From Diphasiastrum complanatum (lineage: Eukaryota > Streptophyta > Lycopodiopsida > Lycopodiales > Lycopodiaceae): 60,000 nt of DNA. Within the stretch, counting starts at the first letter, position 1, and the number at the start of each line of letters is the position of its first letter. This document shows, one piece after another, positions 1 to 14,409 of this stretch. Made by a program: the position numbers and the translations under genes. The notes under the pieces are model-generated. The model saw only the letters and a list, made by a program, of their open reading frames with translations. It was not told where the DNA came from and made no database searches. The stretch covers positions 30,320,149 to 30,380,148 of the forward strand of contig CM055100.1 of the NCBI GenBank assembly GCA_029204225.1, written 5' to 3'.

Positions 1-206
1 TCACTTGGCCCTTGACTGTCATGCATGCATTTGCATGTGTCCGCATGTGTCTGCATGCGTATGCATGTGTTCGCATGGGCATTACTGGCTCTCATACCGA
101 CTGTACGGTATGCATGCATGCCTCTGACTCACATTGTCCTTTGCCCTATGGTGGTTAGCTGTACCCAGATATACTGTTGGGTCGGTATTGTTACGATCTC
201 GTAACA
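1..206 (-). mobile_element. 3' LTR (partial) of Ty3/gypsy chromodomain element
   Basis: Read on the minus strand, the polypurine tract AAGGGGGAGGGAG sits directly after the pol stop codon and is followed at 206 by TGTTAC, a normal LTR start. The first 18 bases of the LTR (189-206) form a near-perfect palindrome, TGTTACGA/TCGTAACA. The LTR runs off the left edge of the window, so its length and its target duplication cannot be seen. Orientation and spacing match the pol relic at 218-1069. Confidence 0.75.
21..80. repeat. 10-bp tandem repeat, six units, inside the LTR
   Basis: Six consecutive 10-mers share the core GCATG(T/C)GT with two variable leading bases. The run also contains CATGCATG, which matches the plant RY/Sph motif (CATGCA); a second CATGCATG lies near 112-119. 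The repeat lies in the LTR, where promoter or enhancer repeats are common. Any regulatory role is inference. Confidence 0.7.
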
Positions 207-217
207 CTCCCTCCCCC

Positions 218-589
218 TTAAGAGCTGTCTTGGTCCTCTAAGACAAAATCTGGATATAACTGTCGAAGTATATTGCCTTTTTCCCAAGTGGCATTGTCAA
301 CTGGCTGATCCTTCCACCTGATTAAATATTTTTGATATGGGGTATGACGAGTCTGTGTCTCCCTAACACTAAGAATACTTTCTGGCTCGTCTGGAAGTTG
401 CTGAGAATCCTCGAGGGGAACTAAAACATTGTCCCTGACTAGATTATTTGATCTAGTTAAAGCCCTCTGTAACCGATTAACATGAAAAATTGGATGGACT
501 TTAGTACTGGTCGGAAGTTCTAGCTCATAGGAAACTTTGCCTATTCTCCTAATAATGGTAAGCGCATCACAATACCTAGGAGTGCACAC
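218..589 (-). pseudogene. Ty3/gypsy pol 3' end: integrase C-terminus plus chromodomain
   Basis: This 123-codon reading frame is the last part of a chromovirus pol polyprotein. It begins with the integrase C-terminal region (YELELP, then HPIFHVNRL at about residues 20-40) and ends with a chromodomain-like module, seen as KYLIRWKDQPVDNATWE near residues 88-104. In this family the chromodomain steers integration toward particular chromatin. The stop codon at 218-220 abuts the polypurine tract. Upstream pol sequence (590-1070) is broken, so this is a fragment and not a working gene. The assignment to a plant chromovirus is firm; the exact lineage is not resolved. Confidence 0.85.
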
Positions 590-1069
590 ACTCTTGTTTT
601 GAGGATTTTAGAGTCATCTGAGACTCGAAGAAAGACTTTCTCACCAGGGGAGAACTGAACATCCCGTCTGTGCGGATTTGCATACTACTTAGCGCGATCT
701 TGGGCTTGCCTAATTTGCGCTTAGCGTGTTCTACCATCTGGTTTAGGTCTTCTTAAAAGTTTTTCCTATTTAAACCCTATTGTTGTGGGTGCGCGTGGCT
801 GAAAACCATACATCAGCATGAATGGGTTGTATCTCGTAGCTGAATGTTTGGTACAATTTAAGCAAAATCTAATATCGGAAGATATTCCTCCCAAATTGTC
901 TACTTTTTGTTGACGTATGCACGAAGCATATCCTCCAGCACATGATTAGTTTAGTATGGAGATGATGGAATACTGCCCTCCAGAAATTTCCATTAAACTT
1001 ATTGTCCCGATTGCTGACTATGCCGGAAGTATGATTATCTAAGTTAGTAGTACTATATTGGCGAGTCAT
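590..1069 (-). pseudogene. Ty3/gypsy integrase core relic
   Basis: The minus-strand frame at 869-1069 contains IVSNRDNKFNGNFWRAVFHHL, matching the region around the second catalytic Asp of Ty3 integrases (family pattern SDRDxxFxxxFW). Sequence from 590 to about 868 carries further integrase-like stretches, for example a polar segment ending at a frame break, but with stops and shifts. It belongs to the same element as the chromodomain end just downstream. The N-terminal zinc-binding part, RNase H and RT are not recognisable above 1070, so the element is 5' truncated here. Confidence 0.7.
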
Positions 1070-2190
1070 GTTGACATGGCATGAAGGTTGGCAAATTTTT
1101 GGGTTACCTAGTGATCGGACTCACCGTTTGTAAACAAGTGGATATATTTGGCGAAGTAAACTTTCTAGAAAGGGAATCAGTTTGAACTATTGGGTTTGAT
1201 TGTATGTAATTTGAGGGTTTGAGAATAAAATTGTTAAGTATCGCATTTTTATCTAGGACCAAACTTGGTTTTGATCTAGATCTAATCATCATTTTGTATT
1301 ATTTGCTTATTTATTCTCATTCAATATCTCGACACGAAAAGATTTGACTTGCTATCATGGCTACGATGATTTCTGTATGTTAATGGATGCACAACAATGT
1401 AGATGAGTTTGATTTAATGCCATGGTAAGGTGTTATGTCTTGGATTTTGATGGGGTGGATGCAATCTGAAAACAATGCAGATGTGATTGACGGACGGTAT
1501 GACAAGTGATAGGAAACAATTAAACAATTCAAAGTAGTACTTTTACAAGAGGAATGCTTGTCTCCAACTATATATAGATATGTCATAAAAGAATATGATA
1601 GAAACAACTAAGTAAAATAAGTAGGTCAGATATGAAGTGAAACAAAGAAGAATAAATTAATTATGTTGGTGATCAAAGATTTAGCCAAACCTACTAGAAC
1701 TATTCTTTTAGAGGGATGGGTGTTCAAACTATTTGGCTAATTTCACAAGTGTTTCTCTTCGTTCTTTTTTGTTGTCAATCTGGTTGAGTTTGTTGTTTGA
1801 TGATTGCTTTGTTTTGATCATCTAAAAATATTCTCCCAGGTTGATTCCCATTGTTGTTTGATTATTTGATCTGCTAAAGAGTATTATATCAATGAACTTG
1901 CATTCTTATTGAACTAAGATCAACTTTTGCCTCGCTAGCTTCCTTCACCAAAACATTTTCAATTGTGTTGTTATTTTGTTTCACTATCTATGTCTAGACT
2001 ACATGATCTACAACTCTTGTGTTTAACAAAAAAAAAATCATGTTACACCATGCTTTCGTTGTTGTTTTGGCTCTTTGTGTAGTTCAGGTTTATGCCAAAT
2101 CTACATGATTTGGCACCTTGATTATTCGAGGTGTTCGATAGTTTACCTTGGGTGTTGGAATACTAGTCTTATTATTGGTGTGAAATTAAA
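1070..2190. other. No gene recognised (about 1.1 kb)
   Basis: This AT-rich stretch has only short reading frames with no family motif on either strand. From about 1630 to 2190 it is T-rich on the plus strand and might be LTR or leader sequence of the element that follows at 2.2-5.3 kb, but no TG..CA ends, primer-binding site or matching second LTR could be found. Confidence 0.5.
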
Positions 2191-2420
2191 ATAGGGGAGA
2201 ATGTATGACATCACCAATACATTACCATATTATTTTGGAATAGGGCAATTTGCCAAGGAAAACTTTGAAATGTCAATTAGTGTTTGTATGTTTTACGCCT
2301 CCACCTTTTCTTTTCTTTTTTCTTCTTGCCATTGTTTTATGCATTGTGCCTCAAATTTTTTTGCCTCTTATTCAAGGTTCAGACTTGTTCAATTCTTGTT
2401 GTTCATGTCCTAGCACAAGC

Positions 2421-3018
2421 ATGGTCACTCAGTGAATGACCCTTGCGGAGCCTCTGCTCACTGCAATGGATATTCATGAGAGAGCCTTTTCGGGTCACAT
2501 CAATATGGATTTCATCACTCTTGCCGGAAGAGAAATCCAAATTTTATATCACTTTCCAGGGAGCCACACACAAAGTGCGCGTCACTGAGGCCGCACTTGC
2601 AGCTATAGGAATATCATCTGGTATGCAGGCCTCATCCAATCACAAGCACGCCAAACAGGCCATCAAGCCATTTATTGACCTCACCAACGATCTGCACTGG
2701 ACCAATGATGGCTACCTTTTGGAAGCCATCAGTGAGCCTTCCATTCACGCAGCAACCCAGCTATTGAATAATTTCCTGATGGTTGGCAACCTCATGAAAG
2801 ACCGCATCACATCCCACACTAGTTGGCCAAAGCCCCTCTTGAACCATATAATTGGTTTAAGACTATTTTTGGTGAGCTCAAGCGAGCTAGTAAGGCCAAT
2901 ACTAAGCAGCAGTTCGCTGCTGGCTCTTCTTCCGCGTCATGACGTCGCACTAGGCATACCTCGTCAGCTGCTCTTCCACCCCTTGTTGTTGTTCGCACTA
3001 AACTTCCCATCCCCCTAG
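2421..3018 (+). pseudogene. Accessory ORF of a non-autonomous LTR element, N-terminal domain
   Basis: A plausible start lies near 2421-2434 after a T-rich leader, but the frame breaks early. The conserved-looking part reads through FYITFQGATHKVRVTEAALA and on to about 2850, giving a globular, unfamiliar domain. It loosely resembles the N-terminal domains of plant transposon ORFs of unknown function, but I cannot name a family. A frame change near 2860 leads into Ser/Ala-rich sequence. It continues into the Pro-rich linker (3021-3578) and coiled coil (3603-4279), so these pieces were once one protein of roughly 600 residues or more. No RT, integrase or protease is present in this element. Confidence 0.5.
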
Positions 3019-3020
3019 CC

Positions 3021-3578
3021 TCTGATGCTTCCCTCGCCTCTGTTCCCATACAAGGACAGTCTGTGACCATTGGGCCTACCATTCCCATCACAACTGCCCA
3101 CGCCACCTCACCCCCACAAACCGAAGCCACCTCACCCAACACACAGTTCTTTATGGATATGTTCGATGATTCCGACCCCCTTGGGGCCACCGAAATCTTT
3201 GAAATGCCCCAGAGCCCAGTGCCCTTTGAACCCCAATCCCCTAGAAGAGGATTCGGACATATCCATGAATTTACTGTTGGTGTCGAAGATGCCAGCCAGC
3301 AACCCCACACACAAGGTAGCCCAGCCACACTTCGGGTCGACACAGCTGTAAAATCACCAAAACAGTTCGATGCCACAGTGCTTGAAGGGTTTGAAGAAGA
3401 GGATATTTTTGAAAAAGAAGAGACCGTGGCACCTATTCCACGCCAACCAAGGACAGTACCATCAGGTCCTCCTACTGCTACCGCTGCCACGACCGTCGAT
3501 TCTGGTGATCCTCTAGGTTGGTTGATCCAGTGTATGCTGATAAGAAGAAGGAAATGGAGCAGAGAATCTCTGATCTAG
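3021..3578 (+). pseudogene. Accessory ORF, Pro/Ser/Thr-rich acidic linker
   Basis: This frame encodes a low-complexity, Pro/Thr/Ser-rich and partly acidic segment (for example MDMFDDSDPLGATEIFEMP and GFEEEDIFEKEE). Such composition predicts disorder. It joins the N-terminal domain to the coiled coil that begins at about 3600. A frame change near 3515 shifts the reading into sequence with YADKKKEMEQRISDL, the first heptads of the coiled coil. The opposite strand has an overlapping 223-codon frame that mirrors this GC-richer composition and has no family signature. Confidence 0.5.
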
Positions 3579-3599
3579 GATATCAGCCAGAAAATTGTC

Positions 3600-4279
3600 T
3601 AGTTGGATCGAGAGTTGAAGATAGCCAAACAACATGAAGATAAGGCTAAAAGCGAAAAGAAGTTGGCCCAGCAACAAGCGGATCGCTTGGAATATTACAT
3701 CAGCTCCCTGCAAAATGCCCTGACAACCGCACAGGATCAGGTAGATAAGGCAGTGCAAGATGCCAAGCAACAGGTGCAGCTGCTGAAGGGGCAATTACAG
3801 ATGGCCGAACAAGATCGCACACGGCTTCAAGGTGAATTGGATGCGACCACCCTTGAGCGTGATGCCTATCTGCAAACGCAAATACCCGATCATCCGGTCA
3901 CAGCGACGGAGATTGCGTATTTATTCAAAAAAGTGGAGACATACACAATGGCCCTTCAGGGACTCCAAGGCCGCTTTGATAGATTCAAAGGAGCAGCTTC
4001 AACCGAGTTGGCAAAGGCAAAGGAGACCATCACCGCCTATGAGAAAGCAGTCATTCAAGTGTTGGAAGCCGGACCACAAATCCCCGTCCCAGTCATGCCG
4101 CAATTCTCCCCTTCACGCCAAGAATCTATACCAATGGATACAGAGATTGATTTGAGCATGGACCAGGGTGGAGCACCAGATATACCAGATCAACCGCCAA
4201 CCATACCGGCAGTACAAGCGGGTCTATCTTCATCAAGGACAAGACCTCTATTAAGAAGGCCCATCAGCGTCGAGGACTA
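3600..4279 (+). pseudogene. Accessory ORF, long coiled coil
   Basis: Roughly 225 codons are open from a stop at 3600-3602 to a stop at 4277-4279. The first 150 residues are strongly heptad-like and rich in Glu, Lys, Gln and Leu (KIAKQHEDKAKSEKKLAQQQ and later segments), which predicts a coiled coil. The last 60 residues are Pro-rich and end in basic RPLLRRPISVED. The apparent first codon is TTG after a stop, so this is the middle of a longer protein and not its own start. A structural, gag-like assembly role is possible for a non-autonomous element but is inference. Confidence 0.6.
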
Positions 4280-5010
4280 GATCCAGACCTTCTTAAAGCA
4301 ACATCCGCATGAGTCCTCGCGTGGTGGATGGGTTCTGAAATTTAAGACCTCCGAGATCGAGGCCGGCAAAGAGTTGGACAAAATACTTGCACTGGGAGAG
4401 CAGCCGGCATGGAGAATCACGAATCCATTAGGAGTTACGTCGCCAGCCCTCGCCAGTTGCGGGTAGATCCCTATTACGTGCCGATGCCGCGAAGAAATAA
4501 AAGGAAAGATTTGGGGTTGGCTATGGAAAAAATCACCATCCATACGCCCAATTGGCCAATTATCCATCAGCCTTACAGTTGGACCATTTCAGTGGACTTC
4601 CACTGTGCTTTACAAGCATATCAGAGAGAGTATGTCCACTCTCCAGATCCAACGGTGCGACAATCGACAATGTTTGCTAAAGATCTAACTCTGTTGGCGT
4701 TAGTGGCAACCAAATGAGATGATTGTCTTCCTCCCATGGCATTTGATCCAAATAAGCCGATGGCCTCAGAGGAAATCAAAGATCAGCTGCCGATTGCTCG
4801 TCTCTATTTTTGTGCGGCTATGATGGGAGGCTCTTGGGAATCTCGCTTCACCTCATGGACAACTTCCTAATGGATTGTCGGAGCCCACCGTTGTTTCTTG
4901 CCACACAATTTGGATTTCAATACTGCACGCCTCGACTTTATGGAGAAGGTGCAGTATCATTTAATTAAGATTCAACGCGAAGCCAATAAAATTCTCCAAT
5001 AACTGCATAT
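4280..5010 (+). pseudogene. Accessory ORF, C-terminal module, degraded
   Basis: Downstream of the coiled coil, open segments in shifting frames continue to the polypurine tract. One runs 4409-4717 and contains PNWPIIHQPYSW and an aromatic-rich stretch; another continues with LPPMAFDPNKPMASEEIKDQ and ends near FMEKVQYHLIKIQREANKIL around 4990. Several stops interrupt it. No known domain is recognised. Position between coiled coil and LTR parallels the C-terminal ORFs of the element at 21-27 kb, although the sequences are not obviously alike. Confidence 0.45.
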
Positions 5011-5052
5011 TGCAGAAGTCGTGGGACCGCCACCAGTTTTGGTGGGGGATAC

Positions 5053-5250
5053 TGTTGGAGGGTTTGCGGATCCCAAGGCAACCCTAACCCTAGTTAATAA
5101 GTGAGAGGGATTTGGCACCCTGCGTGTGTAAGTCCAACCCGATGATCACATAGTTATTTGATTGATTAGTTAAAAGTTAATAAAGGATAATGGCGCATCT
5201 TATTTTGATTTAAATTTCGCTTTTACATAGATTGTAATCACGATAGTTCA
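5053..5250 (+). mobile_element. 3' LTR start of the coiled-coil non-autonomous element
   Basis: A polypurine tract (ggtgggggatac, 5041-5052) precedes TGTTGGAGGG at 5053. Bases from about 5093 to 5180 match the reverse complement of the last roughly 90 bases of the window (59913-60000) with only a few differences, which shows this is a dispersed repeat and supports the LTR call. The right boundary is not seen; sequence from about 5250 onward looks like the LTR of the neighbouring minus-strand copia element. Confidence 0.7.
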
Positions 5251-5259
5251 TTACTAATC

Positions 5260-5434
5260 AGTCTACGCCTATGGTGAAACAAAGAGGAGAAGAAGATGAA
5301 TAATAAACTTTTCAATTTCGAAGAACATTTTTTAAGAACATAAAACTAAACTGATTAAATCATGTACTTATAGTTTTTGATGGCACAGCCGTAACAGAAT
5401 GTGCCATTATACACATGGCAGATGCCACGTGGGG
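5260..5434 (-). mobile_element. Probable LTR fragment of minus-strand copia
   Basis: Read on the minus strand, this segment follows the copia RNase H end and contains CT-rich sequence (tcatcttcttctcctctttg), common near the 3' end of copia LTRs. No exact TG..CA boundaries or matching LTR were found. The call rests on position and composition only. Confidence 0.3.
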
Positions 5435-6140
5435 CTATGGAATTGGACTCGACTTATAAATGTGCTTGCTTTGGGAATGATAATTGAGATCAATAGATAA
5501 ATCAATTGTAGTTTGATTAACACAAAAGATGGAAGTAGTTTGTAACTGACTAAGATTAATGTTTGACAATATATGTCTTAACCAAATAGCTTCCTTTGTA
5601 GCATGTGCAACGACAATGCATTCGGTCTCTGTCGAAGATAATGCAGTCGAATTTTGTTTCTTACTATTCCAGGAGATAGGACTCTTGCTGAATACAAAGA
5701 CATAATTTGACGTCGACTTTCTTTTGTTAACATCTTCAGCCCAATTTGCACTGTAAAACTTGAAGAAGATCAACTTGGGTATTCGAATCATCATTCGAAT
5801 TTTCATCATAACAGATGCAATAATTTTGTGTCGACTGTAAATATCGAAAAATTCTAAGTAGAGCTTTCCAATGAATGAAACTTGAATTTGACATATATTG
5901 GCTAAGTGTACTAATTGAATAATGTTAGGTCTATTACAAATCATGGCATGCGTGAGAGAGCCAATAATAGAATGATATATTGTCATCGGCTCGACTTCTT
6001 CGAAAGACTAGGGACATTGGTCCTTTGAATATTTCGAACCTAGATTCATTGGAGTTTTGGCTGGTTTGTAGTTAGCCATTTGATGTTTGAACAACAATTC
6101 GTGAATGTATCTTTCTTGAAGGATGCATAACATAGCATTC
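5435..6140 (-). pseudogene. Ty1/copia RT C-terminus and RNase H relic
   Basis: From about 6120 downward the minus strand encodes ERYIHELLFKHQMANYKPA followed by TPMNLGSK, the end of a copia RT domain. After a stop near 6000 the frame 5986-5435 encodes YHSIIGSLTHAMICNRPNI, then SANWAEDVNKRKSTSNYVF, SSTETEC and IFCVNQTTIDLS, which match copia RNase H landmarks (GSLMY, DWAGD, SSTEAEY, CDNQSA). The usual Asp residues in the DWAGD and CDN motifs are changed to Asn and Val. Stops and these changes make it non-functional. The 5' part of the element is absent above 6150. Confidence 0.8.
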
Positions 6141-6289
6141 TAATCACATTTCCTTCGAGATCGATTTTTTTATTATTTTTGGGTTTGAACTTTCTTTTGA
6201 GTGTTTTAAAAAAACAATTAAGAATCCTAGAGAGTTCAAAAAACAAAAATAGATAAATTGAAAAAAGCTTTGTTTCAAGAGAACCCAAA

Positions 6290-9732
<3,443 letters not shown>

Positions 9733-9939
9733 GGGCTCTGTTACATACATATATTGCTTTATTCGCTTCGCAAGCCTCTGTGGAATGCAAATATCGCGTA
9801 TTGACCTTATTTACTACTAGGGGCGCCCTACTATGATAAAAGACCCCACTTAATAGAAAAAAAAAAATTTAAAAAAGTGAGAAAGTTGTGAATCTTTCAA
9901 TGGCCAGGATTTGTGCACATTATGGACAGTCAATCTAAC

Positions 9940-10253
<314 letters not shown>

Positions 10254-12290
10254 GTGAGAGTGATTTGAGGAATGGTAGCTCGCTGATAATGAAGAATGTA
10301 TGTTGTGCTTTATGATTAGGAATGGATGCTTACTACTTGCTGTGATTACCGTTGTGCAGTAGCAAGTATTGTCTTGCAAAACTGTGATTGGATACTCTTG
10401 CAATTAAGCGCTGTCTCAAGGAGCAGTAGTGGGCATTCTTACATGTATTTTCTCAACCTCTGTTTATCTATGGTTGGCGCTGGACAACAATCTAAATGTT
10501 GGCAATAAATATCACTTTTTATGAATAATGTATAGTCGTTGGCCAACGCTCTTTCTGTAGCGGAATTGACCGCTGGGCAGCACTATTTTTTGGCAAAAAC
10601 ATTCATTATGCTACTGCGATTTAGCAATGCCTTGCATGCAAGCATAACTCCATGCATTTTTCAGTATGGAATGATAGCAAAAGTGCGATGGACCGTTGTC
10701 CTTCCATATAGATTGCGATGATACCAATGGTGATAGCTTATATGTGGTTGATAAGAGTACTCTTTCTATAGTCCATTGGCTGTAACTTGCTATGATTGAT
10801 TGCTCCGGATGATTGCTCTGTTAGAATGATAGACACTATGATGATAGCTGCCTCTGATAAAAAGTATAATGGCTTCTAAAGAATGTAGCATGAAGAAAGC
10901 TTGGCTTGATAGTATCTTCCTGAGAAGACGTGTGCACAAAAAATGATAATTTGTATATTGTGGATATTGTGGAGAATGAAATGCTCTTGAAAAATTGAAT
11001 GATAAGTTAATAATCTGCGGGAAGACGATGGATTAGCTATTGATAAAGACTATGAGGTTGGTAGAAGTACTCTATGCTTAACACAATTTTTCGGTTTGAA
11101 TCTTCTAGCACGTAGGTGATTTGTTAAAACAGCTGAAGATGGATAGTTCGCAAGAGATGATTTCGCCTATCATTCAGGTACGATGCTATACGGAACTTCA
11201 CCAATACGGTGGGTAGCCTTACTCGTTACTACGAGAAATTTTATCCATGCATGATAATACTACAAATGCTTCCTATAATGGTAGTAACTAATAAATTTAG
11301 AAAAGTCTGATCTTATGTACGTTAAAGTAGACATGAGCTTGTGGGTTTTGTTAAATAGATTTCTCTTGCATCTTAAGTCTGGTTATTATATGTAAAGTCA
11401 CGTACTCATATAGGGCACGACCATGGTACACTTGAATGGCATGGATTTGCCCAAGTTCGGTGCTTGGACTCCCGGAAAATGGTTACGGGATATCCATGGG
11501 GATATCCGTGCTAGCATAGCACGGAGGTGCTCTAGTACCTAGCGTTGTGGCCATAGTCATGTCTCTGTCCATCAGTATAGTGAAGGATAGTTGCTTACAT
11601 GTAAAATGTAGATGCGAACCTAATACATTTCTTTTGCTCTTGTACTGATCAATGGAATGTATTGCTTAGTAATGAAGTAAATGATTGGGAAGATTGGACG
11701 TACTTGTTATAAATGCAATTTAGCTGATAAAGTAATAAATCTTGTTTCGGACATGGATAACAACTGATGCTCAGCTATGACACATGTCTTCCTCACGCGA
11801 CTAGCTTGTGCGGTTTTGTTGTGTGGGATGGTGGCAGGTAACAACTGCGTGTCTTAAAACTTGCTTCACTTTATGGTACTCTATATTATTAAACTTTATA
11901 CAGTTGTATTTTTACCTGTTATGCTATAAATTGAAGGGTTCAAAGGGTTTGGTCTTGACTTGTCAAGAGGGACTATGTGAAATCTTGTTACTCTCTCTCT
12001 AGAATCTTTAATGCCACCCCGGCTACCCTTTGGTCGGGGTAGCACCAAACCTTTACCTTTACTTGTATTTTATGGCTAACAAGGTCTGTTGTATAATGTA
12101 GTCCACATAATGGTTTCATGATGCGGTGACCTTGGCTATGGGGAGCCCCTTCCTCCTCCTAGTCCTTTTGTTCAGGCTATTATATGTTGCATGAAGAAGG
12201 TTGTTGAAGTTCACAATTTGATTACTGCTTATGATATGACTACTTGTAATGCTGCTGGCCCGGATGATAAACATTAGGGGAAACCTCAAC
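10254..12290 (+). mobile_element. Gene-like repeat unit, copy A (intron and 3' part)
   Basis: Segments here match other copies in the window. About 10380-10580 resembles 54250-54450 of copy B. About 11790-12000 resembles 57770-57970, sharing TTGAAGGGTTCAAAGGGTTT and GACTTGTCAAGAGGGACTAT. About 12070-12290 resembles 54545-54760 and the reverse of 56780-56990, and encodes YGEPLPPPSPFVQAIICCMK after a one-base deletion relative to copy B. Between matches the sequence is non-coding. The unit has no LTRs, terminal repeats or transposase motif that I can see, so calling it mobile rests on its copy number alone. Near 12016-12040 a small hairpin (GCTACCC/GGGTAGC) is present. Confidence 0.5.
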
Positions 12291-12492
12291 TCAAAAAGGG
12301 CCCTATAAGAAACTTGAACTTAGTGAGAGAATGACTAGAGAGAGAAAGTAAAAACGACAAGATTTGTTGCCGTTTTTCTAGTTTCGGGTGCTGCCCGCCG
12401 TCTAACTGGTGTGGTTAACTTATTACAACTCAAACAAAATAAACACGTCGCCTAAGCACATAGTTGACTAAGCACACACCGCCTAAGCTATT

Positions 12493-12580
12493 AGTAGCAG
12501 GAGGAGAAGGAGAGGATAATTTTATTCACACTCTCAAGAAGATATCAGTAGCAGGAGGAGAAGAAGAGGATAATTTTTTG
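12493..12580. repeat. 54-bp tandem duplication
   Basis: AGTAGCAGGAGGAGAA at 12493 recurs at 12547 together with GAGGATAATTTT. Two imperfect copies. Confidence 0.75.
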
Positions 12581-12639
12581 GTGTTCTCTCCAAAAATCTT
12601 TGAAAACATTTGAAAGGTAGATTATATAACATGCATGTT

Positions 12640-14400
12640 TAATGATTTACAAGCTTGTTTTGGTTTCGTGTGAATCGTTTTTCTTGTTACATGATTTAGT
12701 TTGTTTGATTTTGAAATCATGGAAAAGTTTGATCTTCATATTGTGCTCCCACTCGATTGTGCTCCAATTTATAAGAGAAATACCAAAGCTGGTCAGATTA
12801 ATGAGACTTGTAAGAAGAACTTAGAGAAAAAAATTGTAGAAATATTGATTTGTGGATAGTTGGATCAATTTATCCCAAAGATCCAAGTAGAGGATGTTTT
12901 TTAGACTTTCAAACTACTGGCCAGTTATTGAATTTTGTGTGTAATGGACATAGTGGATTGTTGGGATACTATCAAAAGTTGAGCCAATACGGGATGTATG
13001 AAGCGATGAAGCGAACACAAGTATTGGAGTATTTGTTGAATCAAACAAACAATGAGAAGGCAATACTTCAAGAAAATTTGCAGAAACAAATATACGAGAA
13101 TATGACATTGAGCTCCAATATATCAGAATTGAAAACTATTATTACTGATCTTCAAATATTCAATCAAGTTATGTTGAGAGACGTTGAGAATTTTAAAAGA
13201 GAAATCTTGAGTGCTATTGCTAAAGGCGAAGTTCTCAGGAGAAGATTAAATATAAGAAAATGCAAGCGACTTCCAAAAAAAGACATAGATGATCTGTCTT
13301 CAAGAAGTGGAAACAAGAAGAAAAGGATTTAAGCATTCACATAAGTATCAATTAAAAGAGCAAATGACATGCTTGCTAAGTTTTTATGTGCTTGTTTTTC
13401 TAATGCTTGCTAATTTAATTATTTATTATGTCTTGCAGATCATCTTTGGTGGCGAGAGAACATTATAAAGATTCTACGAGTATTGGAAAATCTTTGGGTT
13501 CCATATTGTCATCAAAACCTACAAAAGAAATGTTAAAAAATTCTCGTTATGACAGAATTAAGAATGATGTTGCTGTAGTGATTATACAGAGCATTCAACA
13601 TGTCTTGGATGCAAGAGTTATTCAGGGAGCATGTGATGATTCAGAAATTAGTCGTAAAGCATATACTCTATTGTTTAAAATTATATAGGAAGCCTTTGCA
13701 CATGTGAAGATTTGAAAGCTACCTCTTCCTCGTCCATTTAGAGTTAAAAAAACAAGATATTGTCTTAATGAGTGTATGAGTATGCTTATAGGTGAACCAT
13801 TTCATATTAAGAAATTGTATATATGTGAGAGTGGAACATTGGAATAAAATGAGTCCAACAATTTATTTTTGGATATTAACAAAGTAGTGGCATACATGAT
13901 TAAATATTACAAAATATTTGAAAGATAAGTCCAAGGAAAATTGATATTGGTTATTAAACTTGATGAGTCTGAAATTGTTAAGGGACAAAAATTGGAACCG
14001 ATAGGTATCACCTTTATGAACAGAGCATTGAACAATACTGAAAATGATGCAGATGATTCATCATTTAGTGTTCAATCAGAGAATTAAATATGGTGGTTAG
14101 CAGCATTTCAAGTATATTTCAATTTTACTTAGTATTGTATTTTATCACCTAAGTTGCTTATGTCAATGTTCGTAACTTTGTATGTGTTTGTTACTTTTCA
14201 GGTTTTAAAAGAAGACCATGCTATCTTGTCATGGATTTTTTCGACATCAAATTATGCAAAGATTATTGAAGAGCATATGGGTGGAAACAAAATATATGTG
14301 CCAAACTATGGCAAGTTTCAAATTTTATGGCATCTTGCAAGTGATTTATGTGAAAAGTACAGTACTAAGGACCATAAATGGATCTTTGAATGATCCACAA
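12640..14400 (+). pseudogene. Unrecognised intron-containing gene, decayed and 3' truncated
   Basis: Coding character is clear but no family is recognised. The frame 12850-13332 encodes about 160 residues with a heptad-rich middle (NQTNNEKAILQENLQKQIYE) and a basic tail. A second open segment follows an acceptor-like tgtcttgcag near 13438 and gives SRYDRIKNDVAVVIIQSIQHV. After in-frame stops the sequence continues as GKLILVIKLDESEIVKGQKL and FSVQSEN. A canonical intron (donor after CAA near 14109, acceptor TTTTCAG ending at 14201) joins IWWLAAFQ to VLKEDHAILSWIFSTSNYAK in frame. The last part reads YVPNYGKFQILWHLASDL and ends at about 14391, next to a copia LTR that seems to have cut it. Several stops mark it as a pseudogene of a host or transposon-encoded protein. 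Confidence 0.55.
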
Positions 14401-14409
14401 GGTGATTGT

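Noticed and set aside
1104-1607. Two minus-strand frames of 62 and 75 codons
   Set aside because: No resemblance to the Ty3 pol expected there, no motif, and typical length for chance frames.
2819-3490. 223-codon minus-strand frame opposite the Pro-rich linker
   Set aside because: Mirror of a compositionally biased coding strand; no motif, and the plus strand has the coherent protein.
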